Assembly: GCA_013398615.1 (NCBI GenBank)
Contig: VZSR01002415.1
Location: 323,854-387,853 of the forward strand
Source: Brachypodius melanocephalos
Lineage: Eukaryota; Chordata; Aves; Passeriformes; Pycnonotidae
Direction: 5' to 3'
Length of the DNA: 64,000 nucleotides
The notes under the pieces are model-generated. The model saw nothing but the letters and a program-made list of their open reading frames with translations, searched no databases and was not told the DNA's origin. Position 1 is the stretch's first letter. Each line of letters begins with the position of its first letter. Shown here piece by piece: positions 23,259 to 36,650 of this stretch. The translations under genes were made by a program, and so were the position numbers.

Positions 23259-26200
23259 ATGTCTGTGCTGAACCCCATCCTGCAGCCCACGGAGGTGAAG
23301 GAGTACCTGTGCAAGGGCGACCGCTTCATCAAATGGGATGATGTGAGTACTGGGGAGTTCCTTCCCTAGGCTCTGCCAGTGGTGGCAGGGAGACACGGGT
23401 TGGGTCACAGTTTGTGGGGAGGCTGGGAGCCTGTGTTCAGTGTGGTGTCCCACCTGACAGCAGAGATCTTTGGGCAGGGAGAGGGAACTGGGAAGAACAG
23501 GAAAGCTGAGGACTAAAATTAAGGGGGTGTGTGTAAGGGGTTGGGGATGTGATTTCTACAGCTCTTGTAGTGGAGGATGGAAACAAACAGAGTGAGCGTG
23601 CACTGGGTCTGTGTGTGCAGCCCCTGGTGTAGGACACAAGGTCCAGCCCTCGGGAAGGTGGTCACTGCTGGGAGTCTCTGTGGGGTGCGATGCAAGTGCT
23701 ACATTTGGACTTTCTGGAGGAGCATGAGGGGATCTGCTCCAGAGCAAAGAGCACTCACTGCACTTTGCAGATAGAGATGAAATCAGGCTCCAAGTTGCTT
23801 CCTCTTATGGCCCTGTTGCCTGAGTGGATCGGGGGTGAGCCATGGCCTCCCACGCCTGCCTGGCCGCTGGGTCTGGGAATGACTGAACAGCAAAGGGCCT
23901 GTGCTTTAACAGGGCTGAAGCTCAGGGTGCTGCAGCAAGCTGCTGCTCTCTCCAGTCACTGTCCTCTTTACCTTCAAAACAGCTCCTTTGCAGTCACTGC
24001 CTTTCTGTGTGTGGGGAAGAAAATGTAGAGAGCAGCAGCAGCAGTTCATTGGAATGTACGGGCTCCCCTCCTCACTTTCTGAGGAGACAAAGGAGTGCTT
24101 ACCCCAGCACCCACAAACCTGAGCAGGAGGAGAGCAGCTGCCCGTCTGTGCTGTCTGGAGATGGACTGTCTGCTCTTGAGCATGAGTATTTATAAAAGGG
24201 GGAGAGCCCAGGTTATGGTCATTCGCAGAGATCTGGGGAGATGGTTCATGTGGTGTTGCAAATGAGATGATCAGAAGGAGCCTGCAGCAGCAGTGCAGGA
24301 GGGATTAGCACTTATGTGGGTGTGAAGCTGCAATAGAGTGTTAAATCCCAAAGGAGCACGTGGGGGAGTGGATCACCTGTGCAACATCAGCGGGGGTGGT
24401 CCAGCAGCACTGAGAATGAGAGCAGTGTACTGTGCAGCAGGCAGGAAGGATGGATGTGAGGAATATGAGCTGGAATATGGCTGCCAGTTGCTCTGTTAGC
24501 AGGACATAAACAGGAGGATGACACTGGGGGGTTACAGTGAAAAGCACAGCCTTCCTCTTTCCTGCGGGCTCATTGCCTGCGGAGCGCACTTGGGGCTTCT
24601 TAGAATTTGAAATCTGCTTTCTCAGAATAACAGTAGCCAAACTTGTCTAAAATTGCTGATGACTTTGTGGTCAGTCCATGGGGACCACTCTCCCAAGAAC
24701 TGGAAGCTATTAAGTACTTCTCTGGGTATTCCTGGGATAGGTTCCCCTAAAACCCAAGGTGAATCAAGTTGGGCTTCCCAGACCCACCAAGTGTTTATTT
24801 CCTGCTGTAGCTGTTGATTAGTGAGCTCAATTCCTGTCTGGATCTTTCCTTTATGTTTATATATTTGTAAACATTTCTAAGAGGTTGCCTCAACTAAATA
24901 GTTTACAGGCTTGGTCTCCACCAATAAAGAAAAGCTTCTCCATGAGTGGGCTGTTCTGGTCACATTGCTCCATTGCATTGGGTTTTCCCAGTCTGTGGTT
25001 AGAACAGGCTGCAGAGGATGATGGTGAGAGCTCCAGACTGCAGGATTGCTGGGCTTTAGAATTCATGAGTGTTGTGTTTTTGTATCTCTTTCAATTGACC
25101 TGTACTGTTGGTAACAGTTTTGAATTCCTTCCAAGATAAGTGAGGCAAAGGAAGATCAGATTGACCTCTCACATCGCTGTTCATCCCTAGGGCCTTCCAG
25201 CAAAAAAGTAAACCCACGCTTTTTCTACAGAGCCCTCACCTTATCCAGCTTTGATAAGGCACTGTCTAGAGAAGAGAGCAATGGATCCCTGACAGGCAGG
25301 ACTGTTCTGACCTGTCCCACAGAGTCAGTTGCAGGACCTTGGGGTAAGGAGCAGTTCTGCAGTGCTTTGTTCAGCATCCAGCAAGTTGTGGCTTCTAAGC
25401 AGACTGAGGAGGTCAAGTCCCACTACATGGGTGGTAGCTGAGTTAAAGAACCTGTCAGAACCCCAGACAGGGCACAGGGTAATAGCTGACCTCTTGAGAG
25501 GGACAGATGGGTATGGGTTTGGCTCTGTGCTGCCTCTGAGTCCTCATAGTAGAGTCAAAACTGTTCCTATCTCTGAAAGATCATGGATTACAGGATTTTA
25601 GCAGACACTGTTTGCTTTTCACCCCCAAAGTGAGAAGCAGCCAGTTTGGCTCCCAGACCATCTTCTGTAGCATTGCCCATTTCCTTTGCTGCCAGGAGCT
25701 GCCCCACTGGAGAGGCTGCCTGCACCTCCAGGCAGGCCTGGCCCTACCCAGGAGCCTGGCTGGCAGCAGCTTCCCTGCAGCCTCAGCTTGCCCTGCAGAA
25801 AGCTGCTTCGTGGGAGATAAGGGTAATCTAGAACATGGCACAATACTCTCTGGTGGTACCATGGGGCCTGTTCTGCTCTCCATGGACACATGTGCAAGGA
25901 AACAGGCAAGAGCTCTGGGAACATGGACATGGTGCTGGCCCTGGCACAGCAGGAGGAAGACAGGAGGCAGTAAAAGGACCACATACAATGTGCTGTGCAA
26001 TGAGCAGTTAACTGTAAATATTGTGTATGGAAACAGAGGTCCCTGAAAATACAGGTACACTCTAGAGTGAAGTATGAGTTGAGTAACAAACTAAAGAATC
26101 TGAGGCCAAGAGACAAGTACAACTTCCAGATTTCATTTCTGGTTTCCTATTAGCAGTGATGTGTTTAGCTTCCTGAATTGAATTTGGAACTTTCCCAGAA

Positions 26201-29200
26201 ATGGCTGTGTGGGGTTCAGGATCAGCCCCAAATAATTTCGTCAGATTGCAGCCTCTGCTATGGGTGTCTGCACAGCTGCTTCTTTTGATGGTCAGTGTAG
26301 AGAGTCTGTGGAGTTTCAGAATCCCCATCTGAAACAGCATCATAATGCTGCATTGATGCATCTCCTCCCTGAAGCCTACCTGACTAGGAGCCCAGATAAT
26401 CTGCATGAACACCTGGATGGGAGATGCCATGGATGAATGCTTTCTCTGCTTGGCCTGGGCTACTCCTGAGCTTGTAGAATGAAGCAGGTCAAAGAAGACT
26501 TTTCAAATGAAACAATTAATTGAATCTCCAGATACTTCGTTCCCTCAGTTCTTGTGTAGAAAGCTCCAAGAGAGCTGTTCTTCTTAAATGCACAGGTTAG
26601 GAGACTCAGGATTCAACTCACAGGTGTCACTGTGGAGATGTCCTAAAATCTTTGGGTTAGTTTTCATACATTCAAGAGGGTATTCACCTCTCTGGGTCTG
26701 TATTTGAACTGGGAACCTCGTGTCCCAGGATGTTTTCTCCAAGTCACCTGAGGTGCCAACATTCTTTCTTTTGATTTTTTTTTTTCTTTTTGTCAGGAAA
26801 CATCAAATGCTTCCCCTGTGATTCTCCGAGTGGATCCACAGGGTTTTTACGTGTACTGGACCTATCAGAGCACGGTAAGTGCTGGGGCTGCTCAGCTCGG
26901 GCTCCAACCATCCAGGTGAGGTTTGTGTGAGATGACAGCACTGCAAGCGCTCGAGTCCTGCACTTCAGAGCAAACTGCCACACTCATCCCTCTCAGCAGG
27001 GACACCCTGCCAAGGAGTGGGAGCTGCTCAGTGGTAGGTTGGTCTTCACAGCACCAGGAAAGTGCAAGAACTGGAGGTGTGAGTGTGGCCTTTCTGTGCC
27101 TTTCACGCTTTCACCTTTTTTGACTCCTGCAAAGCTCATTACCTGTCCTTCAAAGGATTTCATGGAGAGCAATTGTGCTGATATCCCTGTCACCCAGCAA
27201 GATACAGGATTCTCCTAACCCGTACAGTGGAACCATTAACCGACTCATTGGGGTTTCAGACATTTTAATTAGAAAGTAGTGACCATAGTGATGTAGGGCC
27301 TACATGAAGACTGGAGAGCAAGTTGTGCTCAGGGTGATGTTTGCAGGCTGCCGGAGCAAAGCACAAGATGCCAGCTGCTGGAGGAGAGAGGAGAAAAGAG
27401 AATTCAGTTCCTCACTGATGAGCAGCATCAAGTGATGGAGAGGGAGGTGGAAGGCTGGGCTTACTTCCGCTTTCCAGAGCAGGCTGTGGTTCAGCTCTAC
27501 TTCCTCCTGACCTACATGCCATGGCAGAGTCAGTCCTGCACAGGCCCCAGCCAGGGATCTGGTGGGGTTGGGTCAGCTCTGCCTTTCCAGAGATTGTGCC
27601 CAGTGCCAGTTGAGACCAGGCACTGCCACAGCCACATCCCCTGAGAGCAGTGTCACACTGCTGGGGACTGTCACACCCCTTGATGTCCCTGTCACTCCTG
27701 TTCTGCTTTCAAGGTCCACTCGGGCAGTACAATTTCTGCTCTAAGGGTTCCAGCAGAAAGAAGTAGAGCATGAAGTGAGGCAAGGGGAGCTAGTGTCACT
27801 ATGAAAAGGGAGATACTTCATTGAGATACCTGGGAAAGGGGCTGGCGAAAGGAAGCACAGCTGCCACAAGGAAACCCAGACTGGAAGGGGTCTCACATTC
27901 CTGGAAAATGCTGTTGATTAGCAGCTAAAGTAAACTGAACAGCTTTTGCACTAGGGACTCAGAAAGGAGTGGGATTAGGAGTAAAATTACTTCCTGCTTA
28001 ACAATAAAATGGGGATGCAGCCAGAAGCCATGGCATCCACATTGTCCTGTACTGTGATCTTGGAAAATAGTATTATCTGCTGCAACAAGTATAATTTGTT
28101 CTCCAGACCCATGGTGAGAAGAAAAATTAGTAACAGAGGAAGGAAATTCAGGTTGGATATTAAAAGAACAAACAAGACAGCAAGCCAATAGTGAGGACAT
28201 GGAGGGGCTGCCTGGGGAAGGCTGTGCAGTGTCCTCTGTGGGAATGTCTTCCCTCCCTGCCTTATTCCTGCTGGGAGAGCTCTTCCACAGGGAAAGATAC
28301 TAAGCCAAACCTCATTTACAACTTCTGGGGGCTCTGTCATGGAGTGTTTTCCTTCCTCCTTTGTCTTTTCTCATTTTCCTTGTCCTTATTCTGTTGTAGG
28401 AAAGGGAAATTCTGGATATCACCAGCATCCGAGACACACGAGCAGGGCGATTTGCCAAAACGCCCAAGGTGAGTCCACGGCTTTTCTGTCCAGCATTTCA
28501 ATGGAAAGGCTGGGCTGTGGGTGGGTTTGGTGGGTTCAGGCAGTCTGTCCTGGATTTCTGTAGGTAGAAGGTAGAGAGGATCTCATCTCCTTACATGATA
28601 GCTATGTAAATACAGAAAAGCCATCTTGACTCATGTCCCTGACCTCCCAGTGCACCCAAAAGCAGCACTTCCAGACTATGGTAGATGGGCTCATTGGAAG
28701 GAATATGTCAGAAGTCCAGGAAAACCAATTCCCCTTCCAAGTGCCCTGCTGTACTGGTAAGTCCTGCTGGAGACTCTGATACTCCTGCACTGAGTCACCA
28801 GAGCTGCTCTTGTGTAAGGATGCACGGGGTACCCACAAACCTGGAGGTACAATGCCATTCCTACAGTGTGTGCTGGGGGTTTTCCCTTTAAAGGGAAGAA
28901 AATGTGTATTCAGAAAAACCAGTTGGGGTTTTTTTTTGTTTGGTTGGTTGGTTTTTAATTTTTGTTTGTTTGTTTTTCTCCCAAATATTTTTATATTTGC
29001 ACATGATCAGGGCTTTGTTCTTGATTTCAGTTATAATTGAAGCTTCTTGTTAGGACTTTGTTTCTGGGACTTTTTTTGTTTGTTTTTAACTTTTCCATCT
29101 GTGGAAAAGGTGAGCAGAAAACTTCAAAGGTGGAAAAGGGACCAAAGAAGTAAAGCTGATGGGTCATGTGGTGACATAGGTGACTCTGTAAGGCAAAGGG

Positions 29201-32200
29201 GAAAGGTTTTGCAATATCTCCTGAGCCTCAAGCAGCCTTTTGCATAAGTTGTGTGGCTGTTTTCTCAATCTGCTCTGAAAATGTCTATTCAGAGCTCCCC
29301 GAGCCAAATATTTCTCAAAATACCATGATCAGGTGGATGCTAAAGGCACAGCAGAGCTCCAGAACAGTACCCATCTTCTTAAAAATCGTATTTCCTTCAG
29401 AGAAACTGCCTTTCTCCTTAGAAATTCACTAGAATGGAACATACTTGAGCTTTCAATGAGCCTAAAACTTTGTCAGCAATTTTTTTTGTGGGAATTGTTC
29501 TTTAAAAATGCTGTTGGAGGTTGGATTTTCATTTGGGAGAATAAAATATTTGAGGCTGTTCGAGTGGGTGCTGCCCTCCAGATGGGACACACTAAGGAAG
29601 AGGCTGACTTAAAGGGGAGATATGAGAGACTCTTTTCTAGAGTGTTAAATTTTGAAGAAAAACCTGTTGGCAAAATGAACTGATCTTTGCTATAGATGAT
29701 AAATTTCTGGGGGAAGTACTGAGGCTGGATGTCTTGGTGGTAACAGGAGGCTGGAGAAACATGTCCTAGATTTTAGGAATTAGTTAAGGAAGACTAATTG
29801 GAGAGTACCAGGAGAGGACAGTTTACCAATGTTACAGTTATTTGGGGTAATAAAATCAGGCTGGTTTCTAGAAAAACCTTGAATTGCTGATTGACTGCAT
29901 GATCTAATGAGCGATATATTTTATACAGATAAAAATCAGGCAATGCACACAGAAAAAATCCCTCATCCTTCTGTAATAAGAGGCCCTGAGTTGACTGTTG
30001 CTACTCAGAAAACAACGTGGGTGTATGGTAAAATATCAATGTAATGTTCAGCAGTATTTGCCTCCTAAAAGTAAATTGTATGTTAGGAATTATAAGGAAA
30101 TCATTAGGAAGTCATGCTATTGTGTACACCCCAAATGGATCCACATTTATGTGCAATTCTAGTGTACTCTCAAAATAGGTGAGAACTGGAAAAGGTAAGG
30201 AAGAGCAGCAGGATTAACAAAGGAATGAAGTGGCTGCTGGGGGCAGAGCATCTGAGTAGGGGGGACTGTGTTCTGGCAGTAAGAGTGAGGTGAATGGGAT
30301 GTGGAGTGCTGTAATATCAGGAGTTGAATGGAGAAGAGGAGCACAAAGCACTTAGGGTTTGAGGCAGTTACTCAGGGTTTCTTCTAGTGCAGGATTTCCA
30401 TATAAGGTGGAATTTTCCAGAGGTAGGAGTGGCACAAGCAGGAGGTGATGTTGCTGCTGTCCCACCTCATATCACCATGCCATGGGTGATGCTTCCTGCA
30501 CAGTCATGGGAATGTGGGTATAAACTGTCAGTACAAGAAGGAAATGCCCTTAGAGGGTTATTAAATGTGAGACAGTGCCTCTGGGTTAGGAAGCTGCTGA
30601 ATCCTAGATTGCTGGGAGCTGCAGAAATGTGTCAGGGAAGTGTCAGTGTGTTTGCCCTGTTCCAGTACTTTTCCCTAGGCACCTGGATGGAGCTGTTCTG
30701 TTCTAGCTGTTGTAATAGGCCAGGGATGGGATTTTAGAGTCCTGGGAATTGGCTGCAGCTCATTTTTGAAGAGCAACGAAGCAAAGGTCAAGCACTGACT
30801 GATTTATTAAGTATTCTCAGTGTGCAGAAGTGATGCACTTGATGACAGCCTTTGCTGTGAAAATCCCAAGTGCTTTTTGAATTCTGCATTTTACAGAGAC
30901 TCATTTCAAATAAATCCCCTTTTTATTTCAGGGAGTTTTCTGGAATTCTATGATAACATGTAGTAAAATACCCTAGACTGGCTCCTTACCCACCTCTTCC
31001 TTGTGGATCCTGAGAGGTCTTGTGTGGACACTGAAGGAGTGTTGGACCAAGATGTGCCATCTGGTCTGGAAAATTCTTAGTTACAAATAGCTCTGCTATC
31101 CTTGATGCCTTTGGCTGAAAGCCCTCAGGGTCATGTTCATTTGGCTCTCCTGAGAACAGAAGTTCACAAAGGAATGCAGAAAGCAGGGAAAAATTCTTCA
31201 CATGCACCACCACACCCTCCACATGGGGCGGCTATGTCTGGGGCGTTGTTACAAAAGGCATTAATATAAAAAACTGGTGTGTTGAAGCAAATAAAAAGTC
31301 TGGTTTGAGGTGGAAGAATGAACATGGCTGCTGCTCTGCCCTGTTACAAAATAGTGGCTTGGAATGGTTGTGGAATAGAACTGTAGGAATTAATACAAAA
31401 GAGGTACTTGTTCCACTGCCTGAAGGTGGAGAAGAAATGAGCCATGGGCCTTTATTTAGGACAAGGATTAGGACAAAGAGAGCAGGCTCACAGCTGTAGG
31501 AAGAGCTGTGGATGGCACCAGCAATAAAAGGAGCATCCTTTGCCCTTCCCTGCAAGTGATGCACCAGTCAATCTGCAGCTGTTCTGAGGCAAAGGTTGTG
31601 GCCTGGTTTTCCTGCTGGGTTGTGACTGAAGAAATTCCAGAGGAAGGAGAGTGTTGTATGGAGAGCGTCTGTACCACTGCGTTCTACCGCAAGGGGCTGT
31701 GCAGGTTTGGGCTGTGGCTCAAGGATGTCACCTGCCCTGAGTTTTCCAGTCCCATGGCACTTACAAGTCTCCCTTGTGGCGGCGGGGGTGGGTCACTGTG
31801 GGTGTTGGGAGTTCCCTACTTTCAGTAGCACTTTCTCACCACTGCCGAGCAGGTTTGGGGTTTTTCTTTGTAACCTCTACACACAGCAAGAACAAGAACA
31901 CCAAAGCAGCCATGCGGAAAACCACTTGAGAAGGGACCCGCTGCCGTGTGCGCTGCCAGCACAGGTCACAGCTGGGACCCCATCCGTGGCAAGGATGGTG
32001 AGGGAGCAGGCAGTGCCCAGCACAGCGTGAAAAGGGACTCACGAAGGGCTGCCAGCCATAGGAGCCACCTCCAAATGCAGGTGGCCCTCGCCTGCCGTCC
32101 CCAGCCCTCTTCTCACCGCAGAGCAGATCCTCCCTGGCCCCTCCTACGCAGGACTCCCCTGCTCACCCGCCCGTGCGAGGTTCTTTGAGAGCGGCTTCGG

Positions 32201-32265
32201 GTTTCTGCCGTGACTTTTCTTCGCGGATTTTTTTTTCTTCTTTTTTTCTTTTCTTTTTTTTTTTC

Positions 32266-32320
<55 letters not shown>

Positions 32321-35300
32321 AGATGGGGCAGAGCGAACTTTGGCGTGTGTTCAAGAGAATAATAAAGATAAGAATGAGCAGCGCCTTTGAACAGCAAGGA
32401 GACAAGATTAAAAAGCTATTGACTGTAGTTCAGCAGTGTACCGGTACAGATCAGGCTGTTATTTACAATCAGGTCGGCGTTTTCATTTCAGTAATGAACA
32501 ATAAGGGCTGCTCCATTTGCGGGGCTTTTTGTGGTTTCTAAGGCACCAAGACCCCAGAATGCTGACAGAGAATCTAATAATAATTAAGGCCAAAATACAC
32601 AATGTTTTAGGCCAGACTTCTGGGCTGTTGGCTGTCTTGGGGTTTGTTTAGATGTTTCAGGAGGCATTGGCTTTGAGACACGCATATTTTTTAATAGAAA
32701 CAAAAGTTGTACTTTCTGATTGTCATGATTATAAACCAGCTTCATCCCCTGTCCACATTGGTGTTGAACCTGGAGATGAGCCTGAACTGCACATGTACAC
32801 AGAGAAAAAGATACTGAGGCATTCCACTCATCATGTTTTGAGACGATAAAGTTGAAGCCAGTGGGAATGTTCAGGAACCTTGCAGGACAATCACAGTGCC
32901 CTCGGACCTGAGCCGTGGCTGTGAGCCACAGGCTGTAAACACTGCGGGTGGTCCGTGGTTCTGCTGCAGCACAGGGGATGAGCAGCTCTGGCATTGGGAT
33001 TCAGCAACTTGTGAGCCCAAGATGGAGCTGAACTGAGTCTAATTCCAGCCCTCCATATGGAGACACCAGTCTGTGAGTGTGCAAGAGAGAGGCAGGTACA
33101 AGCCTGTGTCTGGCAAAGGATTTATAAATGGTGGAGCAGGAGCTGAGCAAGGAAATGGACACCTGTGAGTGATGGCCTCTGCCATGCTGGGCCCTCCTGC
33201 TTCTGCCATCGTTGTGCAGTGACCTCTGGGGCTGCACATTCTCCTCTGTCCCTGGCAGTGTGTCCCTGCTGCATTGCAGAACACCGTGGGCTATTCTGTG
33301 CCTGGGAATCTGAGCTGCTTCGTTTTCCAGTTCCTTTAGGTAAGACACTGAGAGCTGAGAGTGCTTCACTGTGGGTTTTTGTCTGTCTGTGTCCCTGAGA
33401 TGCTTGGCACAGGGCGAGGCTGGCCCTCCCCATTCCACAGCCATTGTCTCCGGCATGGAGCAGCAAGGCTAACAGGGACAGGAGTGTTACCTCTGGAGTG
33501 AAAAGCATTGGAAATATCTTGGGGCTTCCTTTTCCCCTTCTGGCAACCAAACAAGACCTCTCTTCTCCAAACGAGAATATTTGCTGTCCTAGTGCCACAA
33601 GACACAGCTCTGTCAGGGCACAGTGACACAACAGGTCCTGCTGTCAGTTGGCTCTGCCCCCTTTCAAGCAGAGAAAAGACCATCCTTCTCTGTCCTGTGT
33701 CTGTCTCTGACTGTTTATATTTGCATGAGAATTTGCTTCTCTCTGGACTATGGATCTCTGTACAGCTGAGCATTTTAGGGAAATCAGGAGGGTGGGTCGT
33801 GAAACACCAGCTGACTCCGTATTTCAGCCACTGTGCTAGTAGGTTGTTTTCTACTTGTCTGGGGTTTTTTTAGGGGATTTGCTAAGCGTGTTTCCCTTCT
33901 GATTTGCATGGCTAATATGCATGTCCTGCTTTTCATGCAGTAATTCCTATTTTTCCTTTATGGCTACCTGCAAGGTGACAGTGAGTAATCCCAGAGTGAA
34001 GCTGTGGCACAAGGCACTAAAGGAGTGCAGGTTGTGAAAGAGCCACGATGTGGCATCAGGTTCAGAGCTCCTGCACACAGTCTCTGGTCCTCTCTCCACA
34101 TCTTCACTGGGTGTTGGCTGCATCACTGCCTGGATAAGGGCGAAAGTGCTCAGCTGGCTAGGGGGAAATAGCCTTGACAGAGAGGTCTGGAGAGAAACAG
34201 GTGATGAGTGTCTGCTAGAGAGCAGCGTGCCGAGAAGGAAGGGCTGGGAGGAGCCCCAGATAACAAATACAGGAAATGAGTTCAGCACAACCACAAGTTC
34301 ACCATTGTTTGGGGCCTCCTCTCCTGTACAGCCCTGGAGCTGAACAAATGCTGGTGCATTTGCAAGATGAAGTTAAGTTTGGAGTTAAAATCCCAGCGCT
34401 TTGCCACTGGCACTGGAAAGTTGAGCTCCAACAAGGAGTTGCCACGAGCGTGGGAAGGAGATGTGGGTGTTTGGTGGTGCTCAGTTCTGCAAAGGAAAAT
34501 GGCTCACAAGACAAGAAGGAGCCATTTTAGAAATTCCCTTGTAGAAAATAAGCAACTCATATTCCTTCCCTTCCCTTCCCTCCCTCCAAATGCTCTGGGA
34601 TTAAACAGGTTTCATAGTTACCCCCCTGGCGAGGTGCTTTTCCAAAATAAGAGACAGCAGTCAGATGATCCTGAGTTACAATCCAGCCTGTCCTGTTTTT
34701 CTTAAAGATCCCTGTTTGCTAGAGATATGTCAAAATTGCAAATGCTCCAGAAATTAGGAAAATTAAAGTAACAATATTCTGCAGATCCTTATAGAATGTG
34801 CATACAGCTGTGTGTGTGACGTGGTGCATGCTGAAACCTGAAGATGCTCTCAGATTCCAGCTCCAGTTTAACTTCTGACCTGCTCTAACAATCTCAGATT
34901 GTGGATTTTGCCCTGTTTCTAAAAGAGCAGGTACTCTGACAGCTCCCTGTTTGCTTGGACAGGGATTTGTCCTGCACTTCAGATAATGGATTGCTGTGCT
35001 TTATTCTAGGAATGGAAATTTTATCTTCCCATTATAAATAGCACATCAGTAAAACTCTGGGATATCTTGGATACCTTGGCTTAGTGACGCCATGCATAGG
35101 AATGCAGAAAATGCTGAATAATTTAAAAGATTCTTTAAATACTTTCATATGGTGCTGCAATCCAAGTACCACTAATCGGATGAGCCTTACACTTAGCAAA
35201 ACAAGTCTCTGGTGAGCCATTGCTGTAGGGTACTGGAATTGCTATGGAAAAAACCACTACTAGCAACCAACAGCAGCAGAAAATGGGGTTTGGAGGGAAA

Positions 35301-36650
35301 GAGCCCAGCTCTGGGGTGACAGGGGGTCCTAAAAAACATCTTTCTTGTGGAGAGAGGTTACACATAAGGGTATCACACTAATACACTTTTTAGTGTGTGT
35401 GTTTTGATAAAATCAACTGGTTACATAGCTCTGGCATAAGCAGGCCAAACTCTTCCCTGCTTGTTTTCAAGTCCAGCTTGAAGTTTCAGAAGAAATTTCT
35501 TTAAGAGATGCTTTAACTTTTTCAGACTTGTGCAGGAGTGTTAGTTATGGTGGTTTGTCCCATGGAGGATCCAGTAAAGCAGACTCCAGAATAAAGATAA
35601 AAAATAAGGAAAGCCAAGGAAAGGAAGATAAGACTAAGCAACTTTGCAACCGTTGAGATGCTTTCTGTGAATTTGGGCTAATGTGTGTATTGGGGTCTGG
35701 TTTTTTTGGGTAGTTTCCCCTCATTCACCTGTTATTCCCATCTGTTCTGTTTCTTTTGCAGTCCCTGAAGCTCCGAGAGGTTTTTAACTTGGATTACCCT
35801 TACAGCACCTTCCTGCTGAAGACCCTGACCATTGTATCTGGCCCTGACATGGTTGACCTCACTTTCCATAACTTTGTATCTTACAAGGAGAATATTTGCC
35901 AGGTATTGGGACCTGAGGTCATGGAATTACTGGGAACCACAAAGGATTGGGGCATTCAGTGGGGAGCAGGAAAGGAGAGTGGGAGACAGGACCCTGAGCC
36001 CTTTCAGCATTACTGACAAGGTTATAAACAAGCAGGTTTATGTTCCAGTCAGGTGTGCTATCTCCATAGTTCTAGAAGCTTCTGCCCTGCATGGAGAAGG
36101 ACCAGTAGAGGACTGGTCATTGTTGTCTTTCATGTGTTTTGAATGGATGAATAGGCACCTGAGAAGTGGAAAAGTTTCAGCTCCTAGTGTTTATAGGCAG
36201 GAGGAAGGTGGTAAAGCCCAGAACTATCAGACAGGGTAAGGGGTAACAGTTTTAAACTGGAAGAGGGTAGATCTTGATTGGATGTGAGAAGAATTTCTTC
36301 CCTGTGAGGGTGGGGGGGCCCTGGCAGAGGCTGCCCAGAGAAGCTGTGGCTGTTCCATCCCTGGAAGTGTCCAAGGTTGGGTTGGACAGGGCTTGGAGCA
36401 ACCTGGGATACTGGAAAGTGCCTCTGCCCATGGAAGGATGTGAGACTGGATGGGCTTTAAGGTCCCTTCCAACACAAACCATTCCAGGATTCTGTGCCCT
36501 TTCCATGTTTGCTATATACTTCTTGGAGCAGTTCAGTAGTGCCCAACTGCCTCTGCCCTGTTTGTTCCAGGACTGGGCTGAGGATATTATGGCCATTGCC
36601 CGGAATCCCCTCACGTACAACGCTCCTCGCTACACCTTCCTGGAGAAAGT
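23259..36650 (+). CDS. PLCB2: PLCB2 exons 1-5: N-terminus and PH domain (residues 1-151)
   Basis: The first exon encodes the family start and the signature DRFIKWDD. Exons 2-4 continue the PH barrel, with VILRVDPQGFYVYWTYQS and SGPDMVDLTFHNFVSYKENI. In PLC-beta the PH domain contributes to membrane and G-beta-gamma or Rac binding. Exons 2-4 are in phase 0; exon 5 ends with two bases of a Val codon. Introns 1 (3.5 kb) and 3 (7.3 kb) are the longest of the gene, as is usual for 5' introns. Confidence 0.95.

Larger units (their letters stand above)
28469..35761 (+). other. PLCB2 intron 3, largest intron
   Basis: 7.3 kb. It contains a T/GTTT-rich stretch (28925-28978), a CpG-rich segment (31840-32540) split by a long T tract (32227-32319), and otherwise plain AT-rich intron sequence. 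No exon of another gene is supported on either strand. Confidence 0.65.

Noticed and set aside
25581..26122. Opposing 144- to 167-codon frames in PLCB2 intron 1
   Set aside because: No motif, no splice support, and both strands are open together, as happens by chance in G+C-richer intron sequence.
32113..32405. Minus-strand Lys-rich frames
   Set aside because: Translation of the A tract on the other strand.
32173..32541. Plus-strand 122-codon frame with a long Phe run
   Set aside because: The run is the T tract translated; only the short part after it was kept as a low-interest finding.
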